Source: Buddleja alternifolia (lineage: Eukaryota > Streptophyta > Magnoliopsida > Lamiales > Scrophulariaceae). Taken from it: a DNA stretch of 64,000 bases. Positions 25,043 to 35,778 of this stretch are shown in pieces; position 1 is the stretch's first letter, and each line of letters starts with the position of its first letter. The notes under the pieces were generated by a model. The model saw only the letters and a program-made list of their open reading frames with translations. It had not been told where the DNA came from and did not search any database. The stretch lies in assembly GCA_019426215.1 (NCBI GenBank), contig CM033393.1:191001-255000 (forward strand). The letters run 5' to 3'. The translations under genes were made by a program, and so were the position numbers.

Positions 25043-25168
25043 GGAAAAAATTGCAAAATTAGTCCTATAACTATATAGGTGTGGCAAAATTGGTCCTGTA
25101 ACTTTTAAAAGTGGCGATTATAGTCCTATATCTTTTAAAGAATGGCAGTTCTGACCCTTTATCTAGGA
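25043..25168. repeat. Left terminal inverted repeat, four ~30-bp degenerate units
   Basis: Units of the form GGCAAAATTGGTCCTGTAAC follow each other from about 25052 to 25168. They are the inverted counterpart of 29383-29561. Confidence 0.75.
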
Positions 25169-25493
25169 ATTTGGAAAAATCTATCCTTTTATAACTCTGG
25201 ATATCACAAAGTAATTCTACGAAAATAGCTCAGGCCCAACATGCTTCCGAAAATAAAATTATTCTTGCATAATTTATACCTTCTTTTGACTGTCTTATCG
25301 TCGGGTATTCCAAGTCCTCAGTTTTACGGACTTCTTTCCAACCACACAACCGCAGTTGATGGTTTGCAGGCCCTTGGCTCCTTCAACGATACACATCACA
25401 ACTCAATTTCGTTTCCTACCTTTGGGTGTAAAAGGTATAAAAAATATAATTATAATTGGAATTTTGGAGAACAAGTGGGCAAAGCCTTTGCTT

Positions 25494-25499
25494 TTTATT
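25494..25499 (-). terminator. Viral poly(A) signal AATAAA, copy 1
   Basis: AATAAA on the minus strand about 225 nt downstream of the TATA box, inside the predicted terminally redundant region, and conserved in copy 2. The position suits the long, promoter-proximal poly(A) site of plant pararetroviruses. Confidence 0.5.
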
Positions 25500-25720
25500 G
25501 ATGAAACATAAATTAAAATTACATAATATTATTCTACTCCGCTATTGGAGGAGAAAACCTTTAGCCTCTCATGAGAGAGTTTCTGTTTGGGGAAATCCCC
25601 ATACACTTGTTTAAGAAAACTATAACAACAGAAAGATTACAAATTTTCTATGAATATTTGTATATGAAAAAGAGTTGGAGAAGTTTTCTGATGTCCTCCA
25701 TCTGCTTCTGCTCTCCCTTC

Positions 25721-25795
25721 TTATAGCCATCAGTTTCGGATTTCAAATGCGGACTCCAAACTTGTTTTAAGTTTTTGACGTCATTGCATACGTCT
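25721..25795 (-). promoter_or_regulatory. Pararetroviral promoter remnant (as-1-like element and TATA box), copy 1
   Basis: On the minus strand AGACGTATGCAATGACGTCA (25795-25776) is followed about 50 bp later by GCTATAAGAAGG. Copy 2 has both TGACG halves intact at the same spacing; here the first half is mutated to AGACG. The order matches the 35S-type promoter of Caulimoviridae and the position, just before the poly(A) signal and genome end, is right. Confidence 0.65.
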
Positions 25796-26101
25796 ATCTT
25801 TAATGTGTGTGGGTCCTTGTGTTTGCCACATCTGTCCTTTTACAGCTGTTTTCTTTTCCAACTGTCCTCCTTAATCGATCACATGATTGATTCTTCACTT
25901 ATTGCACCTGACTATTCGGGCCTTTTTCTTTTACATGATTTTACCCTGGTTTGTGAAAACCCTGGGGGTAAAACTTCTTTTTTCCCTTTGCCTTGTCGGA
26001 TTCAGGTTTCATTTTGGTAACCCGTATTTTTGTTCCAAATAAGGGTTTTTCTTAGAACTCACAACTTGAACACTCCCGATTGTGCCATTAATCAACATGC
26101 A

Positions 26102-26345
26102 TCATGTTGCAGGCCTTTTTCTGGTAGCTTCAGTTACCTGTAACTTGTTTTCCCAAATCAGCTTCCTTTTTTGTTCAAAGAGCTTTTCTGCGAATTTAGT
26201 ACTTTTCCCTGTCATGGAGTTTAACAGGAATGATCCATTCACTGAGTTTGAAAATATTTTGAATGGATATTTGACCTTGTCCATCTCTGTGAGACAAACC
26301 CACATTTCTCATGCTCTTCTAGTGGAAATATCATCTTCATTGATT
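26102..26345 (-). pseudogene. Remnant of the last viral ORF, copy 1
   Basis: C-terminal part of the ORF that follows RNase H in copy 2 (51201-51515). Readable part: KVKYPFKIFSNSVNGSFLL and FAEKLFEQKRK. The N-terminal part is gone: at about 26345 the sequence switches directly to the movement-protein region. Function unknown; position is like ORF4 of tungroviruses. Confidence 0.7.
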
Positions 26346-27206
26346 CTTTTCCTTTTAAACTCCTAATCCTTTCTTCTCAAAATGACATTCTGCTGTTACA
26401 ATTTGTTTTAGAACTCATTGATCGGTCTAGAACTGGATGATCTCTTATTAAGATATCAACACCACCAATCCTTGCTATTTGAATAGGATCATGTGCCATT
26501 ACCTTAGAAAATTCTTGGAATTTCAATATACTCTTTCCTAATAAACAAATCCGAATGATGTGTATGAAATAGAATAAGGTCTATTTCCCTCTTTCATAAG
26601 ATCACTTCTTTTAAAATCTTGATGGAGGGTTAAGACTCGACTGAAATCTTGGTCATCTAGGTTATATGCAATTCTTGGATGAATATTAAACATGAGTTTG
26701 CATGCATATAAATTTTCTACCATTGTGTCAAGACAACCATCTCTTAGGTTATTAATTCTCTTATCCATTATTGATAAATGTAATGGAGAATTAATACCTT
26801 ATTTGAAAGTGGCTTTAATTACTACTTCAATAGTTCCTATATAGATCCATTTCATAGTAACCGCTACTTTCTCTTTGAGTCTACTTAATTCCTCCATAAT
26901 TTCTTCTTTTGGAATAAGTTGCATTTCCATCACATTGCTGGTTAATTCCATAGGGATTGAGAACTCCCTTGAACTTACCTTATACATGATGTTATGCCTT
27001 CATTGATTTAATCGTATTTGATTTAGGATTCGGCTAATTCCGCTAACTCTGAAACCCTCATATGGTCCAAGGTTAGAGTTTTGCCTCATTATTTTTTCCA
27101 TGGTTTTATCTGTTATAGATGTCCTGGAAAAGAATCCTGACAGGCTATCCGATGTTTGTAGCCTATCTCCTTCGTTGAAGTTATTCTGATTCGGTTGCAG
27201 TTCCAT
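26346..27206 (-). pseudogene. Viral movement-protein region, 3' truncated, copy 1
   Basis: Starts with the ATG at 27204-27206, overlapping the capsid stop by 26 nt in another frame. Recognisable 30K-superfamily movement-protein segments include IGTIEVVIKATF and MDKRINNLRDG. Movement proteins enlarge plasmodesmata for cell-to-cell spread. The frame is broken at about 27000 and 26800, and the ORF ends at a deletion junction near 26345 where copy 2 continues for about 3.4 kb with protease, RT and RNase H. Not functional. Confidence 0.75.
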
Positions 27207-28601
27207 CAGAACCACTTTCTATTTCTTCCTCATAGACACTCTCATCTGAGGGTATACTTTTGAATAGGTAAACTGGTACCAAATTTTCGTAAAAAACTGC
27301 ATCCAATATGTCAGCAGTGGCTTCAAATTGTTTTAATTCACCACTTTTTTGCGGACAGTCTGGTTAAATGTGGTCACGGGCTCCACATGTCCAGCATTTA
27401 TAATTTTTGAAACTTTCATTTGTACGGGTGTGAGCCCTTCTAAAAGTTCGTCTTATGGGGGGTTTTTCCGTCGGACTTTCGAGATCCTTGGGATGACACC
27501 TTTGTTGGTCCGGATCTCTGGCCAGATTTATAAGTTCGGTCTTTAGATTTAGACCACTAAGAGATTCGCCTGAAAGAAGATTGCCTTTTGTTACTGATGT
27601 TATCAGAGCGTACAACTTGTTTTCTCTTCTTTCTTTTCTCAATTGATTTTCCAATAATTGTTGAAAATCATTATTATCACAACAAAGAGGGTTTTTTTTT
27701 TCATTTTTCCTCTTAGTCTTTTCATGTTCTTTTGGATAGAGGCTTGTTGACACCAGTCTTTCAGTTTATCTTTCAAGAAAGACATTCGTCTCACGACCGT
27801 ATCAACTTGCCTTTCCGGGATCTTGTAGGAATGAATTAACATTTCCCTCCAAGGACTACAAATTTTTGCAAAGAACATGAGTGCGCCAATTTCTGCACTA
27901 ACATCCGCATGGAAGAAATATTTTTGAAACCAATAGATGTATTCATCTATTGCGCAAATATTTTTACATTCAATACCATAGAGGGCTTGTGAGTACTCGC
28001 TAGTTTTTTCTGTATTATTTTCACTGAAGTATCCATCTCCGATAAAATGTAATTTTATTAACCTTCCAAATCTATCAGCAATTGTACTTTAAGATTCTCC
28101 GGCTAAAACTTCTTACTTAGACGTTTTCGAGGTGCGTTCCCAACCCACCTTTACAGATCCTTCTAAGCTTAACTCCATTAGTCTAATGAAGTTTTCTTTG
28201 TCGAGTTCCTGTGTAGTGGCGGTTACCCATTCATCGATTAATTTTTCGATATTTCTGAAATCGATAATATCCAAATTTGGGATAGTACCATATGGGTGCA
28301 AGGGTTGTGACATAGTCCTTGCCCAAGGTGTATTTTCTGGTACCCTATTTAGATTTCTAGCGTGATTAACTCTAAACGTTTCTCCCAATACTGCGGGGGT
28401 TGTGTTTATATGAAAATCTCCACTTTCACGCTTCAGTTCATCCGATAGAGGATTATTTGACGCGGAACTTTCTCCTAGCATGGTTAAGGCCAAAGGATTT
28501 GTTTCATTGGCTTTAACATTAACCAAATCTACAAACGCTAGTTGAGAGAAAGATTTAGCTAGCTCTTGAAGATCAAAAGGATCCACTCTTGACATATCCA
28601 T
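27181..28601 (-). pseudogene. Viral capsid-protein ORF, copy 1
   Basis: The ATG at 28601 opens a frame (MDMSRVDPFDLQEL) with a disordered N-terminus. The central capsid domain ends with a block containing FFAKICSPWREM, then a Lys/Arg-rich stretch and a CCHC knuckle. Here the knuckle reads CWTCGARDHI followed by TAA, so Gly-to-Asp plus a stop damage it. An acidic tail ends at the TAA 27181-27183. Frameshifts occur near 28110 and 27870. Alignment with copy 2 over the whole length supports the call. Confidence 0.82.
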
Positions 28602-28879
28602 TTTAATCTATTTTTCTAAATATATCAATAAATAGTTCTTCCTGAGTTTTGGGCTTTGGAATTTCCTTAGCCTTAACCTTCTGGTGTAGAAGACGTACAC
28701 GTCCAAGTGCATCACCGAATCGATCATTTTTTGGTTTGGACGTCCAGGTAATACCTTATTTTTCTTTGAGATCTAGGACTATTGTCTTTAGATCTGTTAT
28801 AAACCTATTTAGATCTGGAAGAATCTTGAGGATTTCCTCAAATTTCTGGTTCAAGGTTTCGATTTTCATAGGTAGATGT

Positions 28880-29285
28880 TCTAGCCTATGTCTGTAATCT
28901 TAAATTGTCCTTTAGATTTCTCTAAGGTCTTTAGAGAGCTTAGATGTATCCGGTTCAATCTCTTTCCAATTCATTATAACTGAATTAAAATAAAGAGTTA
29001 CCTTTATTTGCTTTCCCGGGCCATTTTCATTGGATCTTTGCGAGTTGTTAATCCCTCGCGATGTTTCCTTGAAATTTATCATTCATCGATAATTTCCTAT
29101 CATAGTATCTTATCGATGCTGGTAGATCTGCTACAGGACTTTTTTGTTTTTCCTCTAGCTATCTCTTGTATATGAAATTTTCTTGGCTTTTTGGATTAGT
29201 TTATCAATTCGTTTTCCTCTTTGTAATTCCAGAGTCTGGAAATACTTCATGTTTTCTTCATAAATTGACCAATTAGTCGATTCCA
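28880..29285 (-). pseudogene. Remnants of viral ORF1 and ORF2, copy 1
   Basis: Same order as copy 2 (57423-57758 and 57193-57408). The ORF1 remnant is broken by several stops. The ORF2 remnant (start near 28976, MNWKEIEPDTSKLSKDL) is interrupted by an in-frame stop and extra sequence near 28920. ORF2 looks like a small coiled-coil virion-associated protein by position and heptad-like Leu/Ile spacing. ORF1 function unknown. Confidence 0.65.
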
Positions 29286-29361
29286 TTCTTGTTTAACTCT
29301 CCTCCGTTAGGGATGAAACAACTTTATGTAACCAATTTAAATATTTCATCAATAAAACCTA

Positions 29362-29374
29362 GGCTCTGATACCA
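29362..29374 (-). promoter_or_regulatory. tRNA-Met primer-binding site, copy 1
   Basis: Minus strand TGGTATCAGAGCC, the canonical initiator-tRNA-Met primer complement that marks nucleotide 1 of Caulimoviridae genomes. It lies only about 10 bp from the start of the terminal-repeat sequence. Confidence 0.85.
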
Positions 29375-29382
29375 TTTTTTAG

Positions 29383-29561
29383 CGCGGATCCTTTTTGCTA
29401 ATATACCTATGTTATAAAGGACTAATCTTGCCAATTAAGAAGTTAAAGGACTAAAATTGCTAAAACTTAGAAGTTAGAGGACTAAAATTGCCAAAGGTAA
29501 AAGCTAAAAGACTGAAATTGCTACCCCTTAATAGTTAAAGAACCTTTTTAACAATTTTTCC
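29383..29561. repeat. Right terminal inverted repeat, ~30-bp degenerate units
   Basis: Units such as AGAGGACTAAAATTGCCAAA repeat to the element end at TTTTTCC (29561). The last 60 bp align base for base, with mismatches, to the reverse complement of 25043-25100. Confidence 0.75.
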
Positions 29562-29689
29562 TGAAAAGATTGAGTGTTGAATTACTTACGACCCTAACAC
29601 TCATAATCACAAATTAAAATATACAAAATCGAAATATAGATCTATACTATTATGTAAGGCTTTGTTTGTACATACTATGAAAACTAAAG

Positions 29690-29989
29690 GGCAAAACTGC
29701 CAATTTAGTCCTGTAGCTTATTGGCTTTGGCAATTTTAGTCCCGTTTATTTAAAATTGACAATTTTAGTCCTCCGCATTTCTCAATTTGGTAATTTGAGG
29801 CCAATTTTAACCGAAATTGACTAAATCAGCCAAAAATTAACACGTGCACCACACATGACCTCTTTAAATTGGGGATTTTCAATTTTCAGCCAATTAATCT
29901 GATGTGGGCACTTGACTTGGATTAATTGCCACCTAGACTGCCATTTGGACTAATTAAAACACGTGGCCATATTAAACAAAAACCAAATA
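29690..29989. repeat. Left TIR of the MURA-type MULE
   Basis: About 300 bp, rich in units such as GGCAATTTTAGTCCCGT; its reverse complement is at 42555-42855. Confidence 0.9.
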
Positions 29990-31136
29990 CAAAAACCATT
30001 TGGACTAATTTTTTGGAGGGAAAGCTGAAAAACATGTGCCCCACGCCCCACCATCACCTAATCCTAAATTGACAGCAAGTAGGCTGTAATTTTTTTCTGG
30101 CATGATCCTGCAATGTGTAGTATGGCAAGGACAATCATACCTGGCTTGTTATGGGGCAAGAATGAGCTGGAGGTGGAGGTGTGTAAACTGAGAAAAAGAC
30201 CAAAAACTACAAAAGAATCTTGTTTTAACTTGGGTGTTCATGTTTGTTTTCATTGTTGGATGGATTTGTGATTTTGGGTATGGAAAGGGAAGTGATTTTG
30301 TTTATGTAAAGAAGGGGATTATGATGATGCTAGATTAGTTTAGTAGTGTAGTTTAATTTAATTTGCATTGTGTAGTAGTGTAGTTTAATTTTAGAATTTT
30401 GGTGGATATTTATATCAAAGATCCATTCGGTTGTATTCTGTATGTAATTCTGTGATCTTAATGGAATCTTTCATTCCAAAATCTTTAATGTATGTACATC
30501 ATATCAAAGTTTCTTTTCAAATTTTCCAAGCAAATGACTTGGTAAGGAAAGTGACAGAAATAGGTACACAATACACCTTAAACAGTAAAAACCAAACAAA
30601 TTGAACATATTCTTGTCAAAAACATTTACAACATGTATAACAAAATACCCACCATTTCATTCATTTAAGAATCCAAACATCTGCAATGCATACTAACTTG
30701 ATGATATCCAAAACAAAATACCAACCATATCATCAACACCAAAACATTATTTAGATTGGCCATCAAAATACCCAAATAGACTATAAAAACTACCAGTTCA
30801 AACAACAATATTTCACAAAATACTAAAATCATGTTTAATTGGAAAAAAAAATTGTTAACATTGCTGAGTTAACCCTATATCTAACTGTTCCCTGTGTTTT
30901 TCCTTGTTTGGCTTACTCAAGTAGATTCTAGGCTGGAGAGATTGACAAACTTCCTTCCTCCAATAATGGTGGGCTCACCACTAAGAATATGATGTATTGG
31001 ACCTCATTGAAGTACTAAATTGAGCCCCTTGGATGTGCATCGGAGGAGGTGCCCTTATTTGCACCCTTGGATGTAAACCATTTTGACCTGATTGTGCAGG
31101 GACATTAGAAGAAGATGTGCCTCTTGACATATGCAA
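29990..31136. other. 3' non-coding part of the MULE
   Basis: Sequence between the left TIR and the end of the transposase gene. AT-rich; no coding features seen. It would hold the 3' UTR. Confidence 0.6.
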
Positions 31137-34100
31137 CTAATTGAACATGGAAGGACCTGGAACTCTCAGTAGAAGAATCACTTCAGATTGAGGTCGGCTT
31201 AAAGTACCAACATGGTGTGATAAACTGTCCTCATCTTCTGTTTTAGCTTGTTGTGCAGGTAGCAAAAGAATTCTTTGTACAGTGACATGTTGACTTGCAG
31301 CATCAGGTGGATGTACAGAAACATGTTGACTTCCATCTTCAGGTGGATGATCAAGGTGGCTTCTTGGCTGTCTGAACTGTGTTCTCTGCACCTTAGATAG
31401 ACAAAATGTAAACTCAATATAAACTTAAAACTTAAAACTTTAAAGTTGCTAAGCAATTAGGTACAAACACTTACCACTGCGGGCTATTAACATTGGCCAA
31501 TTCATCATGTGTATCATCTAAGTTACTCTCCTACATAAAAAGCACAAATGCAGAAACAATATTAGTCAATGTCAGTTGCAAAAACATCAAATTAAGACTT
31601 ACCAATTTAAATAAAACATAAGAATAGCTTTAATGTTAGAGACTTACCATACAAGTTCCATTTGATTGAGGATTGCGTGCAGTAGGTTGATTATTAACAT
31701 TAGCCCTTCTTCTAACCTAAGATAAACAAATATTAGTCAATGTTAGTTGCAAAACATCAAATTAAATTAAACAAAAGAATTATATACAGTTTAATAAAAA
31801 TCACAAAAATTCTTCAGGCTGGTTGGATTCTTGAGGCCTATGGGGACATGTTGCTTTATTGTTACCAGCCTCTCCACAACATCTACACTTGATAGGAGCT
31901 TGTTGCCTTTTAAGATTCTGTGTAGTGTTGCCACTGCTTTTTTTCTTTTATTTCATCACCGGTTCTCCAACCCCTTTCCTTGTTGCTGTTGCAGATCCAT
32001 CTCGAGCTCTCCAAAGTTGGGTGGTAATGGTGGTATGTAAAGGGTGTCACCCCATATGTCTTGACCATTAATCCCATAAATGGCATGTGAATAGACTTTC
32101 TTATAAATCTCAACAGCGTAGTATGAGTGCACATAGTCCTCTGGTTGTGCTCTTTGATCATAAATTGCAGACAAGGCATGCTTACAAGAAATGCTACTTA
32201 ACCCCCATTTCCTACAGCTATAACTGAAACTACCCAAGGACACATAGAACTGCCTACCACCATTATATGAAATTTGATATTGTCTATCATTTGACTTAAT
32301 GGGCATGTAGTCTCCAACCTTTCTGGTATGCTTGTTAAGGATAGTTCTAATCTTAGGACATATTCTTGCCTTCCACTGTGCCTCAAATATTCTCTATCAA
32401 CTCAAGCATTGTTATAATAGGCTTCTCTCTTGTATCTAAAATGTTACTGTTGAAAATCTCACAGATATTATTCAATACAATGTCACATTTTGGATGCTCA
32501 TTGAAATGGGACCTACTTCAGTGCTCAGCTGGTTTATCATGGAACCAATCAAATGCACTTTGATCAAGTGTCTTCATATAATCCATCATAATTTTAAAAT
32601 CATTTATAGTGGTAGCATAGGTTGCATTCCACAAAGCATTTTTAAAGGCCATTCCCTTATACCCATCAGACTTAAAATTGTTAAGCATATGTCTGACACA
32701 AAACCTGTGATTAGACCCTGGAAACACATCTTGAAAGACCTTAATCAGACCTTACTGTTTGTCAGAGATGAAGATGTACTAGTATTTCCTGACTATATCC
32801 AAATTTTGCTTTAAAACAGTCAAAAACCAACCCCAGTTTTCCCCATTTTCTTTACTTACAACAGCATATGCAATTGGAAACAGGTTGTTATTTGGATCAA
32901 CTCCTACAAGTACTGTCAAAAGTATGCCCCCATATGGCCTTTTGAGGTGGCAACCATCTACCCCAATAATAGGCCTACACCCTCCTAAAAATCCATCTAG
33001 TGTAGTGGTAGTTAGGATTATCTTCTAATTGTTTCAGTGCCGTTCTCTCTGCTCCGTAGTCTTGATCTTGAGATATATGACATCTTATGTTATTCATCAC
33101 ATCTTCCCTAAAGCCTTAATCATTCTTTTAGGGTCTGATTCAAACCTTTGAAGAAACTTCTCACTCAACCACTTTGATGTTATATTTTTCACATGAAATG
33201 TTTCTGGACATGAGTGGTGATAGTTATACTCCCTAACTATGAAACTTAATTCATCTTTTACCTTGACTGCATTCATTTTCCACGTACAATCCTCTTCATC
33301 ACATCTTACATACACCTTCCCTTTATCATTTTTGGTAAATCTCAAGGATCTTTTTGTGTTAACACCATGAGATTGTATAGCTTTTCTAAACTCTTTTTTT
33401 GTACTAAAAAGCAGTCCAATGAAAAATTCAGGGGTAAAAATCTTTTTAGGATTGAATGTTTGATAATTAGGGCCCTCTTCATCATTAACAGACACCCTTT
33501 CTTCATTTAAATCACCATCACTACCCACAATATCATCCTCACCAAAAAAATTTGATTCACTGGAGTTCTCATTTTCATTTTCATTTATGTTATTTGGATC
33601 ACCTAATTCAACCCCAGGGTCTACATTTCTTTGAAATAAAATATCATCATCACCCAGGTCATAATCAGAATCACACAATTCATCTTTATAATCAGTGTTC
33701 ATTTCACCTCTCTCTTCCTCACTCACATCACCCTCAGTCCCCCTCAGTGCCCCCTACATCATCCTCAATCCCCCTTGCATCGCCCTCAGTCCCCCTCACA
33801 TCAACCTCATCCTCATTTTCTTTTCACTGTCCAATAAATTCAAAATCTGTATCAACCCCACTGCCCTCACCTAAAACCACTACATCATCATCATCCTCAA
33901 TCTCAATCTCAATCCTAGCCCCAGACTCATTTTCAGTAGCTTGTGTAGCAGTTTGTGGGTAAACCCTATGTTCATTTTCAAGCTCAGACTCTTGTCGACT
34001 AGGTAAGATAACAGTCTCAATAAACACAAACATCTCTCTACTAGTAGAAACAATATTCAAAGCTTCATTCCTTGTATCCTCATCATTAACAAGTAGCTTG

Positions 34101-34918
34101 AAAGCACCATTTTTATTAGGAAAAATTACACCAACACCCACTACTATAATAGGTAATTACATAGACTTACCCTTTTATAATTGAAATTACAAATATCTAA
34201 CCCACTATACTTGAAAATCACATTTATCCCCCTAGAAACCCTCGGTCAATGGTCAAACAATACTGAATGACATTTTTGCCCTTCACTTAAAATATTTACA
34301 AAAATAAAAAAAGTTGGAATAATATTTTTTTAAGACCACCCCCTCTTATAAAGTGTAATTACCAAAAACCCCCTCTTATTTTAGAAATTACCAACACCCC
34401 TTACAGGGGGCTGATTGTAAGGTTTTTAGGGGTTAAATTGTAAGAATTTTTAATACATAGGGGATTGATTGTAAGAAGTGCATTACAACAGGGGAGGTTT
34501 ATGTAATTTCAAAAATAAGAGGGGAGGTTGGTGTAATTTTTCCTAAATGACATTTGGTTAGGGATATTTTTGAAAGTTCATATGAAGACACTATCAAAAA
34601 AGTGATCTTATGGGGTAAATGTAATTTTCAATTATAGTGGGTTAGGTATTTATAATTTCAATTATAAGAGGGTAAGTTTATGTAATTACCTATAATAACA
34701 GTGGGTATTGATGTAATTTTTCCTTTTTATTAATGTTATACCTACTATCACCAATTACCCCCAACTTTGAAGTATACTTATCAAGATTTCTTTTACACAA
34801 GACACTAGCATTTACATAGTCATATTTAATTAATAAACCACCTATGTATTTAGAAATAGGTCCTACAATAAATTCCCCCCCAAAATCATATACAGTGTAA
34901 TGAATTGGGTCTCTGAAT
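31137..34918 (-). pseudogene. MURA-type (MuDR) transposase, multi-exon, disrupted
   Basis: An N-terminal exon starts after TTTACAG at 34918 with YDFGGEFIVGPISKYIGG. It is split by a MITE at 34119-34723 and resumes NGAFKLLVNDEDTRNEAL. An acidic stretch follows, then the MuDR DNA-binding domain (about 33.50-33.10 kb; KEFRKAIQSHGVNTKRSL, VRCDEEDCTWKM). The DDE core (33.0-32.5 kb) has IIGVDGCHLKRPYGG, ISDKQ and HRFCVRHMLNNFKS. A SWIM zinc finger (SISCKHALSAIYD, about 32.2 kb) and a CCHC knuckle (CCGEAGNNKATCPHRPQ, about 31.85 kb) come next. C-terminal exons use sites such as GTAAGTCTC after 31648 and TATCTAAG before 31391, ending at 31137. Stops and frame changes occur around 33.0, 32.75 and 32.4 kb. 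Role: cutting and pasting of MULE ends. Confidence 0.88.
34119..34723. mobile_element. MULE-type MITE inserted in the MURA gene, 605 bp
   Basis: Nearly palindromic. Left end GGAAAAATTACACCAACACC, right end reverse-complemented GGAAAAATTACATCAATACC, with the match continuing for roughly 120 bp. Perfect 9-bp duplication TTTTTATTA at 34110-34118 and 34724-34732. Excluding it joins NINK to NGAFKLL in frame, confirming insertion into an exon. No coding capacity. Confidence 0.93.
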
Positions 34919-35094
34919 CTGTAAACAATACATAAACAAACAAAAACAAAACTAATTTATCAGAAAACAATAAGATTAAATATTATAATCTCAATAAATA
35001 CAACACAACCACCAAAATGATAAGAACATAAATGTATCCCACAATGTCAAGTTTCAAAAAACAAGAAAAATCAAGAAAAAGTCAATTAGAAAAA

Positions 35095-35652
35095 ACCGGT
35101 CCAACTCACGAGAAAGTAGGTTGAGGGTTGAATAATTTATAGTCTGCACTCGGTTACTTCGAGCTGCCTACGTACCCACAATATTTGGAATCAAATCAAT
35201 TCGTAGTTCTTGTATGGGGTTACTCTCAACAGTCAGTGGATTTTTACTGGAGGTGTAGATATTGTCCCCCTTCCAGCTCCTCTAAGGTATTTATAGGGTG
35301 GGCTATGGGCCACGGGCCTCAATTGAGTTAACAACCCATCAAGGTGTATCTCTTTGAGAGTATGGTCTTTTAGACCGATACTTGGACCATACTTGGACCC
35401 AACTATCTTTGGTGGGTCCTTCGCCCCGTTCGGGCTGATCCGATGGATCCCCCACTGATCAGCCCGCTGGTAGAGACCCGACCCCTCATATGTATATCGG
35501 CAATTACCATAATACCCTTGGGTACTTTTTGATGCACATCATAATGCACCCCACTCCCGGGTTTATTGGATGGGATATCCGAGAGTGAATGTAGAACCGC
35601 TTAGGCCGTGCCACCTAATTTCGAATATTCTACTAGGCAATGAGTCATAAAA
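35095..35652 (-). mobile_element. LTR of the nested Tat-type element, minus orientation
   Basis: Reverse complement of the LTR at 8996-9600: on the minus strand CCCTATAAATACC (about 35305) is followed by TACGTAGGCAGCTCGAAGTA and GTGCAGACTATAA. The left boundary is where similarity to the 9.5-kb LTR stops (near ACCGGTCCAACTCACG). About 50 bp of LTR end present in the other copy is missing, so it looks truncated. No target duplication found. Confidence 0.6.
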
Positions 35653-35778
35653 GTTCCTCACCTACTTTTTGTATAAGTATGGAGGGGTAGTTGGAACTTA
35701 GCCACTATTTTCTTCACATCCCCATACTCTCGCTTCCCTTAAAGAAATTATTTCTCTAGGAGCTTCCCTCTCTCTACC

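Larger units (their letters stand above)
25043..29561 (-). mobile_element. MULE-ended element carrying a deleted endogenous pararetrovirus (copy 1)
   Basis: 4519 bp. Outer ends GGAAAAAATTGCAAAATTAG and, reverse-complemented, GGAAAAATTGTTAAAAAGGT form imperfect terminal inverted repeats made of ~30-bp degenerate units. The flanks carry a perfect 9-bp duplication TGAAAAGAT (25034-25042 and 29562-29570), the target-site size of Mutator-like elements. Inside, from about 25232 to 29380, is Caulimoviridae sequence on the minus strand: tRNA-Met-type primer site, remnants of ORF1, ORF2, capsid, movement protein, then a junction that skips protease, RT and RNase H, then the last ORF and the viral promoter. 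It is related to copy 2 at 50094-58241. Whether the virus inserted into a MULE or was carried by it cannot be told from sequence alone. Confidence 0.8.

Noticed and set aside
25043..25168. Regularly spaced repeats resembling a CRISPR array
   Set aside because: Units are degenerate, have no conserved repeat/variable spacer pattern, and form terminal inverted repeats of a plant element; the genome is eukaryotic.
29362..29374. Part of a tRNA-Met gene
   Set aside because: Only the 3' complement of the tRNA is present, with no cloverleaf; position fits a primer-binding site.
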